From Pedobacter sp. MR2016-24 (lineage in GTDB: Bacteria; Bacteroidota; Bacteroidia; Sphingobacteriales; Sphingobacteriaceae), in NCBI RefSeq assembly GCF_026239655.1, contig NZ_JAPIVO010000003.1, positions 310,001-374,000 on the forward strand: a DNA stretch of 64,000 nucleotides, given 5' to 3'. Positions 1 to 7,873 of the stretch are shown piece by piece; within the stretch, counting starts at the first letter, position 1; the number at the start of each line of letters is the position of its first letter. A model generated the notes under the pieces. It was not told the origin of the DNA. It searched no databases and saw only the letters and a list, made by a program, of their open reading frames with translations. The position numbers and the translations under genes were made by a program.

Positions 1-206
1 AGCAGCTCGGTAATATCCTCAGAATTAATAGGGTAAATCGTTTCTTCGGCATCAGGGATTTCCGAGTCAGGGATCAGCTCAAAAAACTTCACCGGAAGAT
101 CGGTATCCAATTCCACCAGCTTAATATATTTAACCCCATTTGCTTTCCAATTGTCCAGAATCTCCAGATTGAATTGTGTATAAGGATTGCTGTTCTCATT
201 TTCCAT
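1..206 (-). CDS. Hypothetical protein, 3' end cut by window edge
   Basis: An open frame starts with ATG at 206 and runs off the window after 68 codons. The peptide begins MENENSNPYTQFNLEILDNW and is acidic, with no signal peptide or membrane segment. It starts only 20 nt after the stop of the DJ-1/Hsp31-like gene on the same strand, so it is probably the last or next gene of that stress operon. I do not recognise the family. Codon use looks like real coding sequence, but the missing C-terminus prevents more. Confidence 0.6.
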   Translation of the reverse strand, partial: MENENSNPYTQFNLEILDNWKANGVKYIKLVELDTDLPVKFFELIPDSEIPDAEETIYPINSEDITEL

Positions 207-226
207 GCTGTAAAGCTAATACATAT

Positions 227-913
227 TTACTTTTTTTCTTCAAGTACTGCTAATAAGACTTTAGCAGCCTCTTCAGAAGAGCCCGGATTTTGTCCGGTAA
301 TCAACCTGCCGTCTCTTTTAACAAAAGAACCCCAATCAGCTCCCTTACTATATAAAGCACCCAGACTTTTCAATTCGTCTTCTAATAAGAAAGGAACAAC
401 AGCTGATAATTGTACAGCATCTTCTTCAGTATTGGAAAAACCAGTTACCTCTTTACCTTTTACCAGAGGTTCTCCATTCGCAGCCTTCACATTAACCAGT
501 GCAGCAGGCGCATGGCATACAAAAGCAACAGGTTTTTGCTCATTATAAAACTCCTGAATCAGCGCAATAGAATGTTCATCTACAGCCAGATCCCATAATG
601 GACCATGACCCCCCGGATAAAATACCGCATCATAATCTGCCTCGGTCACTTCACTCAATTTCAGGGTTTGCGCTAATTTTGTTTTGAGTTCTTCATCAGC
701 GTCAAATCTTTTTGTGGCTGCAGTCTGTGCATCTGCAGCTTCACTCTTAGGATCAATGGGTGGTTGACCACCTTTTGGCGAAGCAATGGTCAGCTCCACT
801 CCTGCATCTGCCAATACATAATATGGAGCAGCAAATTCTTCCACCCAGAAACCTGTCTTTTTACCTGTGTCCCCTAATTCACTGTGGGAAGTCAGTACGA
901 TTAATACTTTCAT
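227..913 (-). CDS. DJ-1/PfpI superfamily, Hsp31-like (type 1 glutamine amidotransferase fold)
   Basis: 228 aa, a typical length for class I Hsp31-like members. The N-terminus has the beta-alpha start MKVLIVLTSH, then GFWVEE at about 21-26, which supplies the conserved acidic residue. The nucleophile elbow AFVCHAPAA places Cys133 next to His134. Family members act on glyoxal and methylglyoxal (glyoxalase III) or as chaperones and deglycases; which applies here cannot be read from sequence. It lies 17 nt after the iron-type alcohol dehydrogenase gene on the same strand, which fits a role in reactive-aldehyde clearance. Confidence 0.85.
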   Translation of the reverse strand: MKVLIVLTSHSELGDTGKKTGFWVEEFAAPYYVLADAGVELTIASPKGGQPPIDPKSEAADAQTAATKRFDADEELKTKLAQTLKLSEVTEADYDAVFYPGGHGPLWDLAVDEHSIALIQEFYNEQKPVAFVCHAPAALVNVKAANGEPLVKGKEVTGFSNTEEDAVQLSAVVPFLLEDELKSLGALYSKGADWGSFVKRDGRLITGQNPGSSEEAAKVLLAVLEEKK

Positions 914-930
914 AATATTGTTGTTTTAAA

Positions 931-2091
931 TTAATAACTCATTTCAATAATCTGCTGTACATTAGCAGGTGTAAGCGATTTATGTTCGCCCAGGCCAAGC
1001 CATCCGCGTTCAGTAAACCTTCCGGCAATTTTCTCCGCTGTTCCTTTATAGTCTTCAGTATATTCAGAAAGCGTTGTTTTGATTTCAAGCGAATGGAAGA
1101 ACGCTTCAGTTTTAACAATCGCTTCGTTTGCGATCTCATCGATATTATCACCGGTGATGCCCCAAACACGTTTTCCATACTGTGCCAACTTTTCTTTTTT
1201 AGCTTCAAAATTGAAACGGTAGTGGCTCGGTGCTACAATTGCTAATGTCCGCGCATGGTCAATACCAAATAATGCGGTAAGTTCATGACCCATCATATGC
1301 ACTGCCCAGTCGCCCGGAACACCTTTCTGGATCAGGCCATTCAGCGCCATCGTACAGCTCCACATAAAGTTCGCAGCAGCCTCGTAATTAGTGGGTTCTG
1401 CAATCACTTTAGGTGCTACTTCTACTAAAGTCTGCATGATGCTCTCTGCAAATCTATCCTGCAACAAACCACCCGCCGGATAAGTCATATATTGCTCCAG
1501 AACATGTGTAAAAGCATCCGTCACGCCATTTGCTAACTGACGCTGAGGAATCGAAGCAACAACCTGCGGATCAAGAATAGAGAATACAGGGAACAGACCC
1601 GGTCCGCCCATAGAAAATTTCTCCTGCGTTTCTGCGCGGGTAATCACAGCGCCTGAGTTCATCTCTGAAGCAGTCGCCGGTAAAGTCAGCACCGTTCCAA
1701 AAGGCATCCCTTTTTCTGTCTTAATACTTTTAGTCAGGATCTCCCAGGGACTTCCACCTTCATACAGCGCTGCTGCAGAAAGGAATTTAGTTCCGTCGAT
1801 AACAGAACCTCCGCCAACTGCCAGTAAATAAGTAATATGTTGTTCTTTGATGACCTTTAATGCCTCAAGCAAAACCTCATACTCAGGATTAGCAGGGATT
1901 CCACCGAACTCAACAACGTCGAATCCGTCCAGCGCCGTTTTTACCTGCTCATAGATGCCATTCGTTTTGATACTTCCGCCACCATACAACAGGAGTATTT
2001 TAGCATCTTGTGGTAGTTCTTTAGCCAGGTTGGCAATCTGTCCCTTACCGAATATAATTTTTGTTGGATTCTTTAATTCAAAATTTAACAT
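931..2091 (-). CDS. Iron-containing alcohol dehydrogenase, YqhD-like aldehyde reductase
   Basis: 386 aa, almost exactly the length of E. coli YqhD (387 aa). The nucleotide-binding loop GGGSVIDG is at 93-100. The four metal ligands are in place: Asp192, His196, His265 and His279, each offset by two from the YqhD ligands as I remember them. The family reduces short-chain and lipid-derived aldehydes with NADPH in the cytosol. It sits between the MDR oxidoreductase gene (21-nt gap) and the DJ-1/Hsp31-like gene (17-nt gap), so the three are almost certainly cotranscribed. Confidence 0.85.
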   Translation of the reverse strand: MLNFELKNPTKIIFGKGQIANLAKELPQDAKILLLYGGGSIKTNGIYEQVKTALDGFDVVEFGGIPANPEYEVLLEALKVIKEQHITYLLAVGGGSVIDGTKFLSAAALYEGGSPWEILTKSIKTEKGMPFGTVLTLPATASEMNSGAVITRAETQEKFSMGGPGLFPVFSILDPQVVASIPQRQLANGVTDAFTHVLEQYMTYPAGGLLQDRFAESIMQTLVEVAPKVIAEPTNYEAAANFMWSCTMALNGLIQKGVPGDWAVHMMGHELTALFGIDHARTLAIVAPSHYRFNFEAKKEKLAQYGKRVWGITGDNIDEIANEAIVKTEAFFHSLEIKTTLSEYTEDYKGTAEKIAGRFTERGWLGLGEHKSLTPANVQQIIEMSY

Positions 2092-2112
2092 GATATATTT
2101 ATTTATAATTTA

Positions 2113-3108
2113 TTAGATTTTAACCACCATTTTACCTTCATTTTTACCTTGAAACAGGCCAATAAATGCTTCGGGAATCTGATCAAAACCTTCTACAATG
2201 GTTTCACTGTTGTTTAGCCTGCCTTCTTTGTACCATTCGGTAAGCTGTTTCATTCCTTCAGGAAACTGGTCTGCATAATCGCCTACAATAAAGCCACTCA
2301 TCGTCGCGCTATTAACGACTAAACGCCACTCCACCCGCGGAGCCAATGCTGGTTCTGTATCATTATATAATGAAATAGCACCGCAAACAATAATCCGGGA
2401 TTTGTACTTAATATTTGCGAGTACAGCATCCGATACCGCCCCCCCTACATTATCGAAATAGATATCCACTCCATCCGGACAAGCTGCTTTAACTGCTGCT
2501 TCAAGATTGTCTGTTGATTTATAATTAATACCTTCATCATAGCCAAACTTCGATTTAAGCGTACTGATTTTCTCATCTGTTCCTGCCAGGCCAACCACAT
2601 GGCAACCCAGTATTTTCCCAATTTGGCCCACCACATTTCCTACTGCACCTGCAGCGCCGGAAACAACAATAGTTTCTCCAGCTTTCGGCTTGCCAATATT
2701 CTTTAATCCCAGGTAAGCCGTTAAACCTGTCATCCCTATTATACCAAGATAAGCAGATAAGTCTGCCGCATCGGCATCAATTTTGGTCAACCCTTTGCCA
2801 CTGGAAGTCTGGTATTCCTTCCAGTCCACATAACCGACAACAAAATCACCTTCTTTAAAGTGTTTATTTTTCGATGAAATTACCTCACTCACCACACCAG
2901 ATTGCATTGGCTTGCCAAGTTCAAAAGGAGGAACATAAGATTTAACATCTTTCATTCTTCCACGCAAATAAGGATCCACAGATACAAAACGCGTTTTTAA
3001 CAAGACCTGTCCTTCACCAGCAACAGGCATCTCTTCTTCGATAAATTTAAAATCATTCAAAACCGGTACTCCTTCCGGCCTCTTGTCTAACAATATTACT
3101 TTATTCAT
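2113..3108 (-). CDS. NADP-dependent oxidoreductase, zinc-independent MDR family (CurA / prostaglandin reductase-like)
   Basis: 331 aa from the ATG at 3108. A GroES-like N-terminal half is followed by a Rossmann fold with AAGAVG at 152-157 and GMTGLTAY at 125-132. No catalytic or structural zinc cysteines are present, as expected for the zinc-independent branch that reduces alpha,beta-unsaturated carbonyls. An upstream in-frame ATG at 3138 would place the start inside the palindrome 3136-3147, so 3108 is preferred. The gene follows the MarR regulator gene and leads the YqhD-like and Hsp31-like genes. Confidence 0.85.
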   Translation of the reverse strand: MNKVILLDKRPEGVPVLNDFKFIEEEMPVAGEGQVLLKTRFVSVDPYLRGRMKDVKSYVPPFELGKPMQSGVVSEVISSKNKHFKEGDFVVGYVDWKEYQTSSGKGLTKIDADAADLSAYLGIIGMTGLTAYLGLKNIGKPKAGETIVVSGAAGAVGNVVGQIGKILGCHVVGLAGTDEKISTLKSKFGYDEGINYKSTDNLEAAVKAACPDGVDIYFDNVGGAVSDAVLANIKYKSRIIVCGAISLYNDTEPALAPRVEWRLVVNSATMSGFIVGDYADQFPEGMKQLTEWYKEGRLNNSETIVEGFDQIPEAFIGLFQGKNEGKMVVKI

Positions 3109-3130
3109 AGCTATCAATTTAATCCATAGA

Positions 3131-3152
3131 ATTATCATCCATGGATGTTATT
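3131..3152. promoter_or_regulatory. Second MarR operator-like palindrome, before the oxidoreductase gene
   Basis: The 12-bp core CATCCATGGATG (3136-3147) is a perfect palindrome with imperfect AT flanks. The same core is the centre of the palindrome at 3629-3652 upstream of the marR gene. Two copies, each just upstream of a gene in one operon and flanking the regulator gene, suggest one protein binds both. Binding is inferred. Confidence 0.55.
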
Positions 3153-3165
3153 TAATCAAATTTTT

Positions 3166-3603
3166 TTACTTCCTTATTTTCTCTAATAATTCATTCAAAC
3201 GATCAGATTCCTCATCAGTCAGTCCAATCTCCCCATTATCTATCAATTGTCTCGCTTTGATCTTAAGGGCCAGACCTTTTGCGGTAAGTTTCACATAGAC
3301 TACGCGCTGATCGGCTGAATTCCGCTCCTTCTCTATCAAACCTTTTTCCAGTAACTTATTCACCAGCCGGGAAACGTTGGGCATCCTGTCAATTAAACGT
3401 TCTTTAATCAAATTAACAGTAGCAGTATGATTTTGTTGTCCGTTAAGTACAGAGAGTACATTAAATTGTTGCAATGATAGTCCTGTCGATTTTAAATCAA
3501 CCGATATCTTATTCAGGATCCAGTTCGAGGTAAAAATCACGTTAGTAGCTGCTCTTTGCTGGCGACTACCAAATTCATGTTTAAGCTCTTCTTCTATCTT
3601 CAT
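3166..3603 (-). CDS. MarR family transcriptional regulator
   Basis: 145 aa, normal MarR length. The winged-helix core runs from the recognition helix region (around DRMPNVSRLVNKL) into the wing with the diagnostic acidic-arginine turn SADQRVVYVKLT, then a C-terminal dimer helix. No cysteine is seen in the N-terminal half, so a simple thiol switch is not obvious. It is the first gene of the stress operon and is preceded by the perfect palindrome 3629-3652, so it probably represses itself and the downstream detoxification genes. The ligand is unknown. Confidence 0.85.
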   Translation of the reverse strand: MKIEEELKHEFGSRQQRAATNVIFTSNWILNKISVDLKSTGLSLQQFNVLSVLNGQQNHTATVNLIKERLIDRMPNVSRLVNKLLEKGLIEKERNSADQRVVYVKLTAKGLALKIKARQLIDNGEIGLTDEESDRLNELLEKIRK

Positions 3604-3628
3604 GGCTTCAGGATTAATGACAGATCAA

Positions 3629-3652
3629 AATTACCATCCATGGATGGTAATT
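3629..3652. promoter_or_regulatory. Perfect 24-bp palindrome upstream of marR (likely operator)
   Basis: Two inverted 12-base half-sites, AATTACCATCCA on each strand, meet without a spacer and match at all 24 positions. The site lies 26 nt before the marR start codon, where a dimeric MarR protein would block transcription. The core recurs at 3136-3147. Confidence 0.65.
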
Positions 3653-4071
3653 GCAAAACATCGCTGTATAAATTTACCTTCGCAATGTCATTTTTAGTAG
3701 TATAGCTATTAAAAAACAACTTGAATACTCATGTTATTATCTGTATATCAATTGGATGACGACTTGTTTGAACGCTTATTTGCAATCGAAAACTTCATCA
3801 TCTCCTCTTCAATTTTTCAGCTATCATCTAGTTTGCATCTTCAGGCTTATCAGATATATTTAATGATGGTGTTGTATAGCCATCAAAAATGGCTTCAGGA
3901 TTTCTTTTCTAAACCACAGATAGCGATAAATGAACTATATTGTAATTCATTCACAAATCATCAGGATTTTTACAAAAACTCTCCTTTTCGAAATAAATGA
4001 AAATATATTAAAATGTTTTTGAGACACAATCGTCTTCCTATTAAACAGCGAATATTTTGAAAGCCGCATTC
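3653..4071. other. Intergenic stretch without a convincing gene
   Basis: About 420 bases between the divergent marR and sigma-factor genes. An 89-codon plus-strand frame at 3731-4000 is open, but its product is rich in Phe, Ser and Leu, shows no recognisable domain, and could be chance or a remnant. The stretch should also hold the promoters of the two divergent genes. I see no clear TAnnTTTG box. Confidence 0.4.
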
Positions 4072-4626
4072 ATGCCAAAAGACCAGAACAGTTACATTAT
4101 AGAAACCATTAAAGCATATGGTAAAAGCTTGATGGGTTTTATACGTAAGCAGGTGAAGAGCGAAGCTGATGCAGAGGATATCTTGCAGGACGTATGGTAC
4201 CAGTTCAGCAATGTAATTAATGCACAGCCTATCGAACAAACCAGTGCCTGGCTATATCGTGTGGCAAAAAACAAGATACTGGACAAGCATAAAAAGCGTG
4301 GCGAAAGTTTATTAGATGATATCTATAAGGGAGATGACAATGATGACGGAGCAGATCTGATCAGTCTGTTAATGGTAGAAGTAACTACTCCGGAAACTGC
4401 CTATCTGCGTAATCTTTTCTGGGAACAGCTCTTCATTGCACTGGATGAATTACCTGAAGAACAAAAGCAGGTTTTTATCTGGCAGGAACTGGACGACCTC
4501 TCATTTGAAGAAATCGTTGAAAAAACGGGTGTGAAGTTCAATACCCTGGTTTCCCGCAAGAGATATGCTGTCCTGCATCTGCGTAAACGTTTAAAACAGC
4601 TCTACAAAGAGGTTGTAGCGTATTAA
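4072..4626 (+). CDS. ECF-type RNA polymerase sigma factor
   Basis: 184 aa from ATG 4072; an in-frame TTG lies five codons upstream but is less likely. Region 2 contains SEADAEDILQDVWYQFSN and TSAWLYRVAKNKILDKHKKR, the usual core- and -10-binding helices. Region 4 contains LDELPEEQKQVFIWQELDDL followed by a helix-turn-helix (SFEEIVEKTGVKFNTLVSRKRYA). It heads a three-gene group with a small membrane protein (17-nt gap) and an HMA-like protein. That membrane partner may act as an anti-sigma or sensor, but it lacks a recognisable anti-sigma domain. Confidence 0.9.
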   Translation: MPKDQNSYIIETIKAYGKSLMGFIRKQVKSEADAEDILQDVWYQFSNVINAQPIEQTSAWLYRVAKNKILDKHKKRGESLLDDIYKGDDNDDGADLISLLMVEVTTPETAYLRNLFWEQLFIALDELPEEQKQVFIWQELDDLSFEEIVEKTGVKFNTLVSRKRYAVLHLRKRLKQLYKEVVAY

Positions 4627-4643
4627 ATTTATCAAACAATCAG

Positions 4644-4979
4644 ATGAAATATACTAGAAACAGAAAAAAGTTTTTCTTTATCCCATTCGGAATAGCCGCA
4701 CTTTTAGCTATTGTGAGTTATGTTGTGATGCTATTATGGAACAGCTTATTGCCGGAGATTATGAATGTTAAACCAATCAGCTTCTGGCAGGCAACGGGCA
4801 TATTTATTTTATGCAAAATCCTGTTTGGCTTCGGTAAGGGCAGCGGTGGCGGACCATGGGCACGCCACAGAATGGCTGAAAAATGCAGGGACATGTCTCC
4901 CGAAGAAAGACTGGAGTTTAAAGAGAAAATGAAAAACAAGTTTTGTAACTGGAATAAACAGGAACCCAATAATAGTTAA
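4644..4979 (+). CDS. Small membrane protein, partner of the ECF sigma factor
   Basis: 111 aa. Basic start MKYTRNRKK, one clear membrane segment at about 10-34 and a second weaker one at 48-64, then a glycine-rich turn (FGKGSGGGPW) and a charged cytosolic or periplasmic tail with MSPEERLEFKEKMKNKF. Similar short proteins sit beside sigma factors in many Bacteroidota. The tail is vaguely like the metal-sensing Spy/CnrX helices, but this is a guess. Close spacing to both neighbours supports an operon. Confidence 0.65.
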   Translation: MKYTRNRKKFFFIPFGIAALLAIVSYVVMLLWNSLLPEIMNVKPISFWQATGIFILCKILFGFGKGSGGGPWARHRMAEKCRDMSPEERLEFKEKMKNKFCNWNKQEPNNS

Positions 4980-4995
4980 CCTAAGACTATACGAT

Positions 4996-5226
4996 ATGCA
5001 CCTTACAGTATTTAAAACAAACGTAGCTACACCACAGCAGGCAGGGAATCTGCAACCAATGATCAGTGCACTGCCGCCAATCACCCATTGCAATTTTGAC
5101 CTGGACGATTGTGACAATATCCTTCGGATTATCAGTACAGATCTTCAGCCCGAGCTGGTGTGTAACCTTTTGCAACAGCAGGGATTTAATTGCGAACCAA
5201 TGGAATCTTTTGTTTATCAGCGTTAA
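4996..5226 (+). CDS. Small HMA-like (ferredoxin-fold) protein without CxxC
   Basis: 76 aa. The pattern of predicted strands and helices (LTVFKTNV, a helix, THCNFDLDDCDNILRI, a helix ending LLQQQGFNCEPM) resembles a heavy-metal-associated or copper-chaperone fold, but the metal-binding CxxC loop is absent and only isolated cysteines remain. It lies 16 nt after the membrane protein gene and ends the sigma-factor operon. The function is unknown; the fold call is from pattern alone. Confidence 0.55.
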   Translation: MHLTVFKTNVATPQQAGNLQPMISALPPITHCNFDLDDCDNILRIISTDLQPELVCNLLQQQGFNCEPMESFVYQR

Positions 5227-5319
5227 TAGCAAAATTTTGTAATAAAGAGTATTAATTAATATTTTTATGCATCATTTTTCTATGATTGATATATATTGCG
5301 GTAAATTTTATAACAATTG

Positions 5320-5775
5320 ATGCCCCTTATACTCTTATCCGCTAAACAACTCACCACTCCGGAACTAATCTTTACCTGTACTGCAATGCTGTATTGGGTT
5401 TATCTTTTCGACCCTTTTCATCGCCGGCCTGAGCAGCGAAATTACCTCAAATTGATTAAGGATAACAAATACCTTTCAATCAATATCGCAGGATCAACGA
5501 TGTTAATATTGATGTGCAAATTCCTTGCGGCTCTCCCGTTGTTGTTCATCTTATCAGTTCTCATTGCAGACAGGATTTCATGGCACTACAGAAAAAAACA
5601 TTTTACTTTTATACACAGAGGCGACATGGTGAGTGTACAATGGATGGAAACATTGCTTTCTATAGGTATATTTATTTTTCCTCTCTTTCTGGCTATTATA
5701 AGTGGAGTCTTTATCATAAAATATAAATATGAATTACCTGGTGAATACCTGATCCGCATTATGTCCCCAATTTAA
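5320..5775 (+). CDS. Multi-pass membrane protein, unknown function
   Basis: 151 aa from ATG 5320. Hydrophobic segments at about 15-30, 47-78 (possibly two helices) and 108-132 suggest three or four membrane passes, separated by short basic loops such as SWHYRKKHF. I do not recognise a family. It stands alone between the sigma-factor operon and tatA on the same strand. Confidence 0.55.
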   Translation: MPLILLSAKQLTTPELIFTCTAMLYWVYLFDPFHRRPEQRNYLKLIKDNKYLSINIAGSTMLILMCKFLAALPLLFILSVLIADRISWHYRKKHFTFIHRGDMVSVQWMETLLSIGIFIFPLFLAIISGVFIIKYKYELPGEYLIRIMSPI

Positions 5776-5847
5776 GATATAAAAACCAGGCTACAATTTA
5801 ATGCGTAAGTTCTTATGAAATTAAACATATACCTTAATTGAACTTAC

Positions 5848-6033
5848 ATGTTAAACACAACAATCGCTGCTCTCTTAGGTGGCCCGGAAATGATCATCGT
5901 AGCTGTAGCAGTCCTTTTATTATTCGGCGGAAAGAAAATTCCTGAACTGATGAAAGGTCTGGGCAAAGGAATTAAAGAATTCAAGAATGGACAGGAAGGT
6001 ACTGACGAACCTAAGGTACAGAAAGAGGTTTAA
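5848..6033 (+). CDS. tatA: Twin-arginine translocase subunit TatA/E
   Basis: 61 aa. It has a short N-terminal membrane helix (MIIVAVAVLLLF), the FGGKKIPELMKGLGKGIKEFK amphipathic helix with the conserved Phe-Gly hinge, and an acidic tail. TatA polymers form the pore that exports folded proteins across the inner membrane. tatC is not in this window, which is normal in this phylum. Confidence 0.9.
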   Translation: MLNTTIAALLGGPEMIIVAVAVLLLFGGKKIPELMKGLGKGIKEFKNGQEGTDEPKVQKEV

Positions 6034-6056
6034 TTTACAAATCAGCTTGTCCTCCA

Positions 6057-6115
6057 AAACTTAAATGATATTAAATGTATGAATATAATACGTCCGTTTA
6101 ATATCATTTAAGTTT
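6057..6115. repeat. Perfect 19-bp inverted repeat with 21-nt loop
   Basis: Arms 6057-6075 and 6097-6115 are exact reverse complements (core TTAAATGATATTAAA). It could be the tatA terminator, but there is no T-run after it and the stem is almost all A/T. It lies 64 nt before the next gene, so an operator or attenuator role is also possible. Confidence 0.55.
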
Positions 6116-6179
6116 GCGTTATGCCATAATTTATTTTTTTCTTTCAATCTTTCAGTACTTTCTGTACTTTAGCTGCCCA

Positions 6180-6575
6180 ATGAGAGTGTTTGCCTTTTAT
6201 GTATGTCTGATTCTATTTTTGTTTTGCGGGAATACTTCCCTGCATGCGCAAACTTATGATATACGTAAAGAAGCTAATCCTCCACATACTCCTGTTAAAA
6301 ACAGGCACCACAAATTAACCAATACAGAACGTGGAAACCCGGTTATTGACGATGCGGAAATCGACCTTGATGAGGAATACCTCAGCGGGCATGATCTCGA
6401 TGAAGGTGCAGTCAATACTTTTTTAGCAGAAAAATATAGTTTAGCAGACAGATGGTATTTTGCCTTTACAGATCTGTGTTTGTCTAACCATTATTATAAG
6501 CGTTTCGTCACCTATCCGTCGTTTTGCGACCTTTCCTCCCCTCTCTACATTACCCAGAGAGTATTGAGAATCTGA
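6180..6575 (+). CDS. Small secreted protein, unknown function
   Basis: 131 aa from ATG 6180. The first 23 residues form a clear signal peptide (MRVFAFYVCLILFLFCGNTS then LHA-QT cleavage). The mature part has an acidic stretch (DDAEIDLDEEYLSGHDLDEG) and a C-terminal half rich in aromatic residues. No family recognised. The inverted repeat 6057-6115 lies directly upstream. Confidence 0.5.
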   Translation: MRVFAFYVCLILFLFCGNTSLHAQTYDIRKEANPPHTPVKNRHHKLTNTERGNPVIDDAEIDLDEEYLSGHDLDEGAVNTFLAEKYSLADRWYFAFTDLCLSNHYYKRFVTYPSFCDLSSPLYITQRVLRI

Positions 6576-6725
6576 GAAATAATGTAAACAGTCTCCAATA
6601 AAAATCCTGATCTGTCAAGGCGTTCACTGCTGATGATAAATCCGGACTGATTGCGGGTGCTGCTATTTCGTTCCATGGAATTTCCTATTCCAACTATTCA
6701 ATTGCATTATTTCCATTTTATACTC

Positions 6726-7808
6726 ATGAAGAGAATCCTAGTGTTCACGGGCTTTATAGCCGTGCTGTACCTTACAAGCTGTACACCGAAAAAAGAAGAA
6801 AAAGAAGAAGCCAGTAATTATACGGTTACCAATCCATTGAAGATTGACACTTCATTTAACAAAGAATATGTTTCCCAGATCCGTTCTGTACGGAATATTG
6901 AAATCCGCGCCCAGGAAAAAGGCTACCTGCAAAACATTTATGTCGATGAAGGTCAGGCTGTAAAAGCGGGGCAGCTCCTGTTCAGGATCATGCCTAAAGT
7001 TTATGAGGCAGAACTACTCAAGGCACAGGCAGAAGGCCGCGCGGCAGAGATAGAACTGCAAAATGCGAAAACACTGGCCGATAAAAATGTAGTTTCAAAG
7101 AATGAGCAGCTGATGGCTCAGGCCAAACTGGAACAGGCAAAGGCAGAAATCTCCCTGGCAAAATTACACCTCTCTTTTACTGAAATCAAAGCTCCTTTTG
7201 ATGGTACGATTGACCGTATTCCCCTCAAACTGGGCAGTCTTGTAGATGAAGGTGAGTTGATGACCAGTTTGTCTGACAATACGCAGATGTTCGCCTATTT
7301 CAATGTATCGGAGCCGGAATATCTGGAATATCAAACCAACATTAAAGGCCGGGCAGAAAATAAAGTAAGCCTGCGTTTAGCCAATAATAATCTGCTGCCT
7401 TATAAAGGCAATGTGGAAGTGGTAGAAAGTGAATTCAATAGTGAGACAGGAAATATCGCCTTCAGGGCACGTTTTCCAAATCCTGATAAACTGCTGAAAA
7501 ATGGGGAAACCGGCGAGGTGCAAATGCTTGTTCCACTGCGTAATGCGCTGGTCATTCCACAAAAAGCTACTTATGAAATTCAGGATAAAACTTATGTGTT
7601 TGTGGTCGACAAAAACAATGTAGTCAGATCAAGAAACATCACTATCGCGAGTGAAATGCCTGATCTATATGTAGTGGGAAGCGGCATCACCGAAAATGAC
7701 AAAATCCTGCTCGAAGGGGTTCAGAAAGTCAAGGATGATGAAAAAATCAAATATGAATACAAGGCACCAAAGGAGATTATTTCTCACCTGCGCTTAAAAG
7801 CTGAATAG
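6726..7808 (+). CDS. RND efflux periplasmic adaptor (membrane fusion protein), lipoprotein
   Basis: 360 aa from ATG 6726. The start MKRILVFTGFIAVLYLTSC is a lipoprotein signal with the lipobox Cys, so the adaptor is anchored in the inner membrane. A biotinyl-lipoyl half (VDEGQAVKAGQLLFRI), a helical hairpin (KAQAEGRAAEIELQNAK and on), the second lipoyl half (APFDGTIDRIPLKLGSLV) and beta-barrel/MP domains follow in the order usual for AcrA/MexA. An in-frame upstream start at 6651 would bury the signal peptide and is rejected. It is the first gene of the efflux operon. Confidence 0.9.
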   Translation: MKRILVFTGFIAVLYLTSCTPKKEEKEEASNYTVTNPLKIDTSFNKEYVSQIRSVRNIEIRAQEKGYLQNIYVDEGQAVKAGQLLFRIMPKVYEAELLKAQAEGRAAEIELQNAKTLADKNVVSKNEQLMAQAKLEQAKAEISLAKLHLSFTEIKAPFDGTIDRIPLKLGSLVDEGELMTSLSDNTQMFAYFNVSEPEYLEYQTNIKGRAENKVSLRLANNNLLPYKGNVEVVESEFNSETGNIAFRARFPNPDKLLKNGETGEVQMLVPLRNALVIPQKATYEIQDKTYVFVVDKNNVVRSRNITIASEMPDLYVVGSGITENDKILLEGVQKVKDDEKIKYEYKAPKEIISHLRLKAE

Positions 7809-7873
7809 TCCGGTTATCATCCGGTAAGCTCATTTAAATTCCATTTTGGTTAAATCATTAAAACAGCAAATCA

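Noticed and set aside
3109..3138. Upstream ATG of the oxidoreductase gene at 3138
   Set aside because: It lies inside the operator-like palindrome and adds residues not typical of the family.
3731..4000. 89-codon plus-strand frame
   Set aside because: Open, but without domain, signal or clear ribosome binding site; kept only as a note in the intergenic entry.
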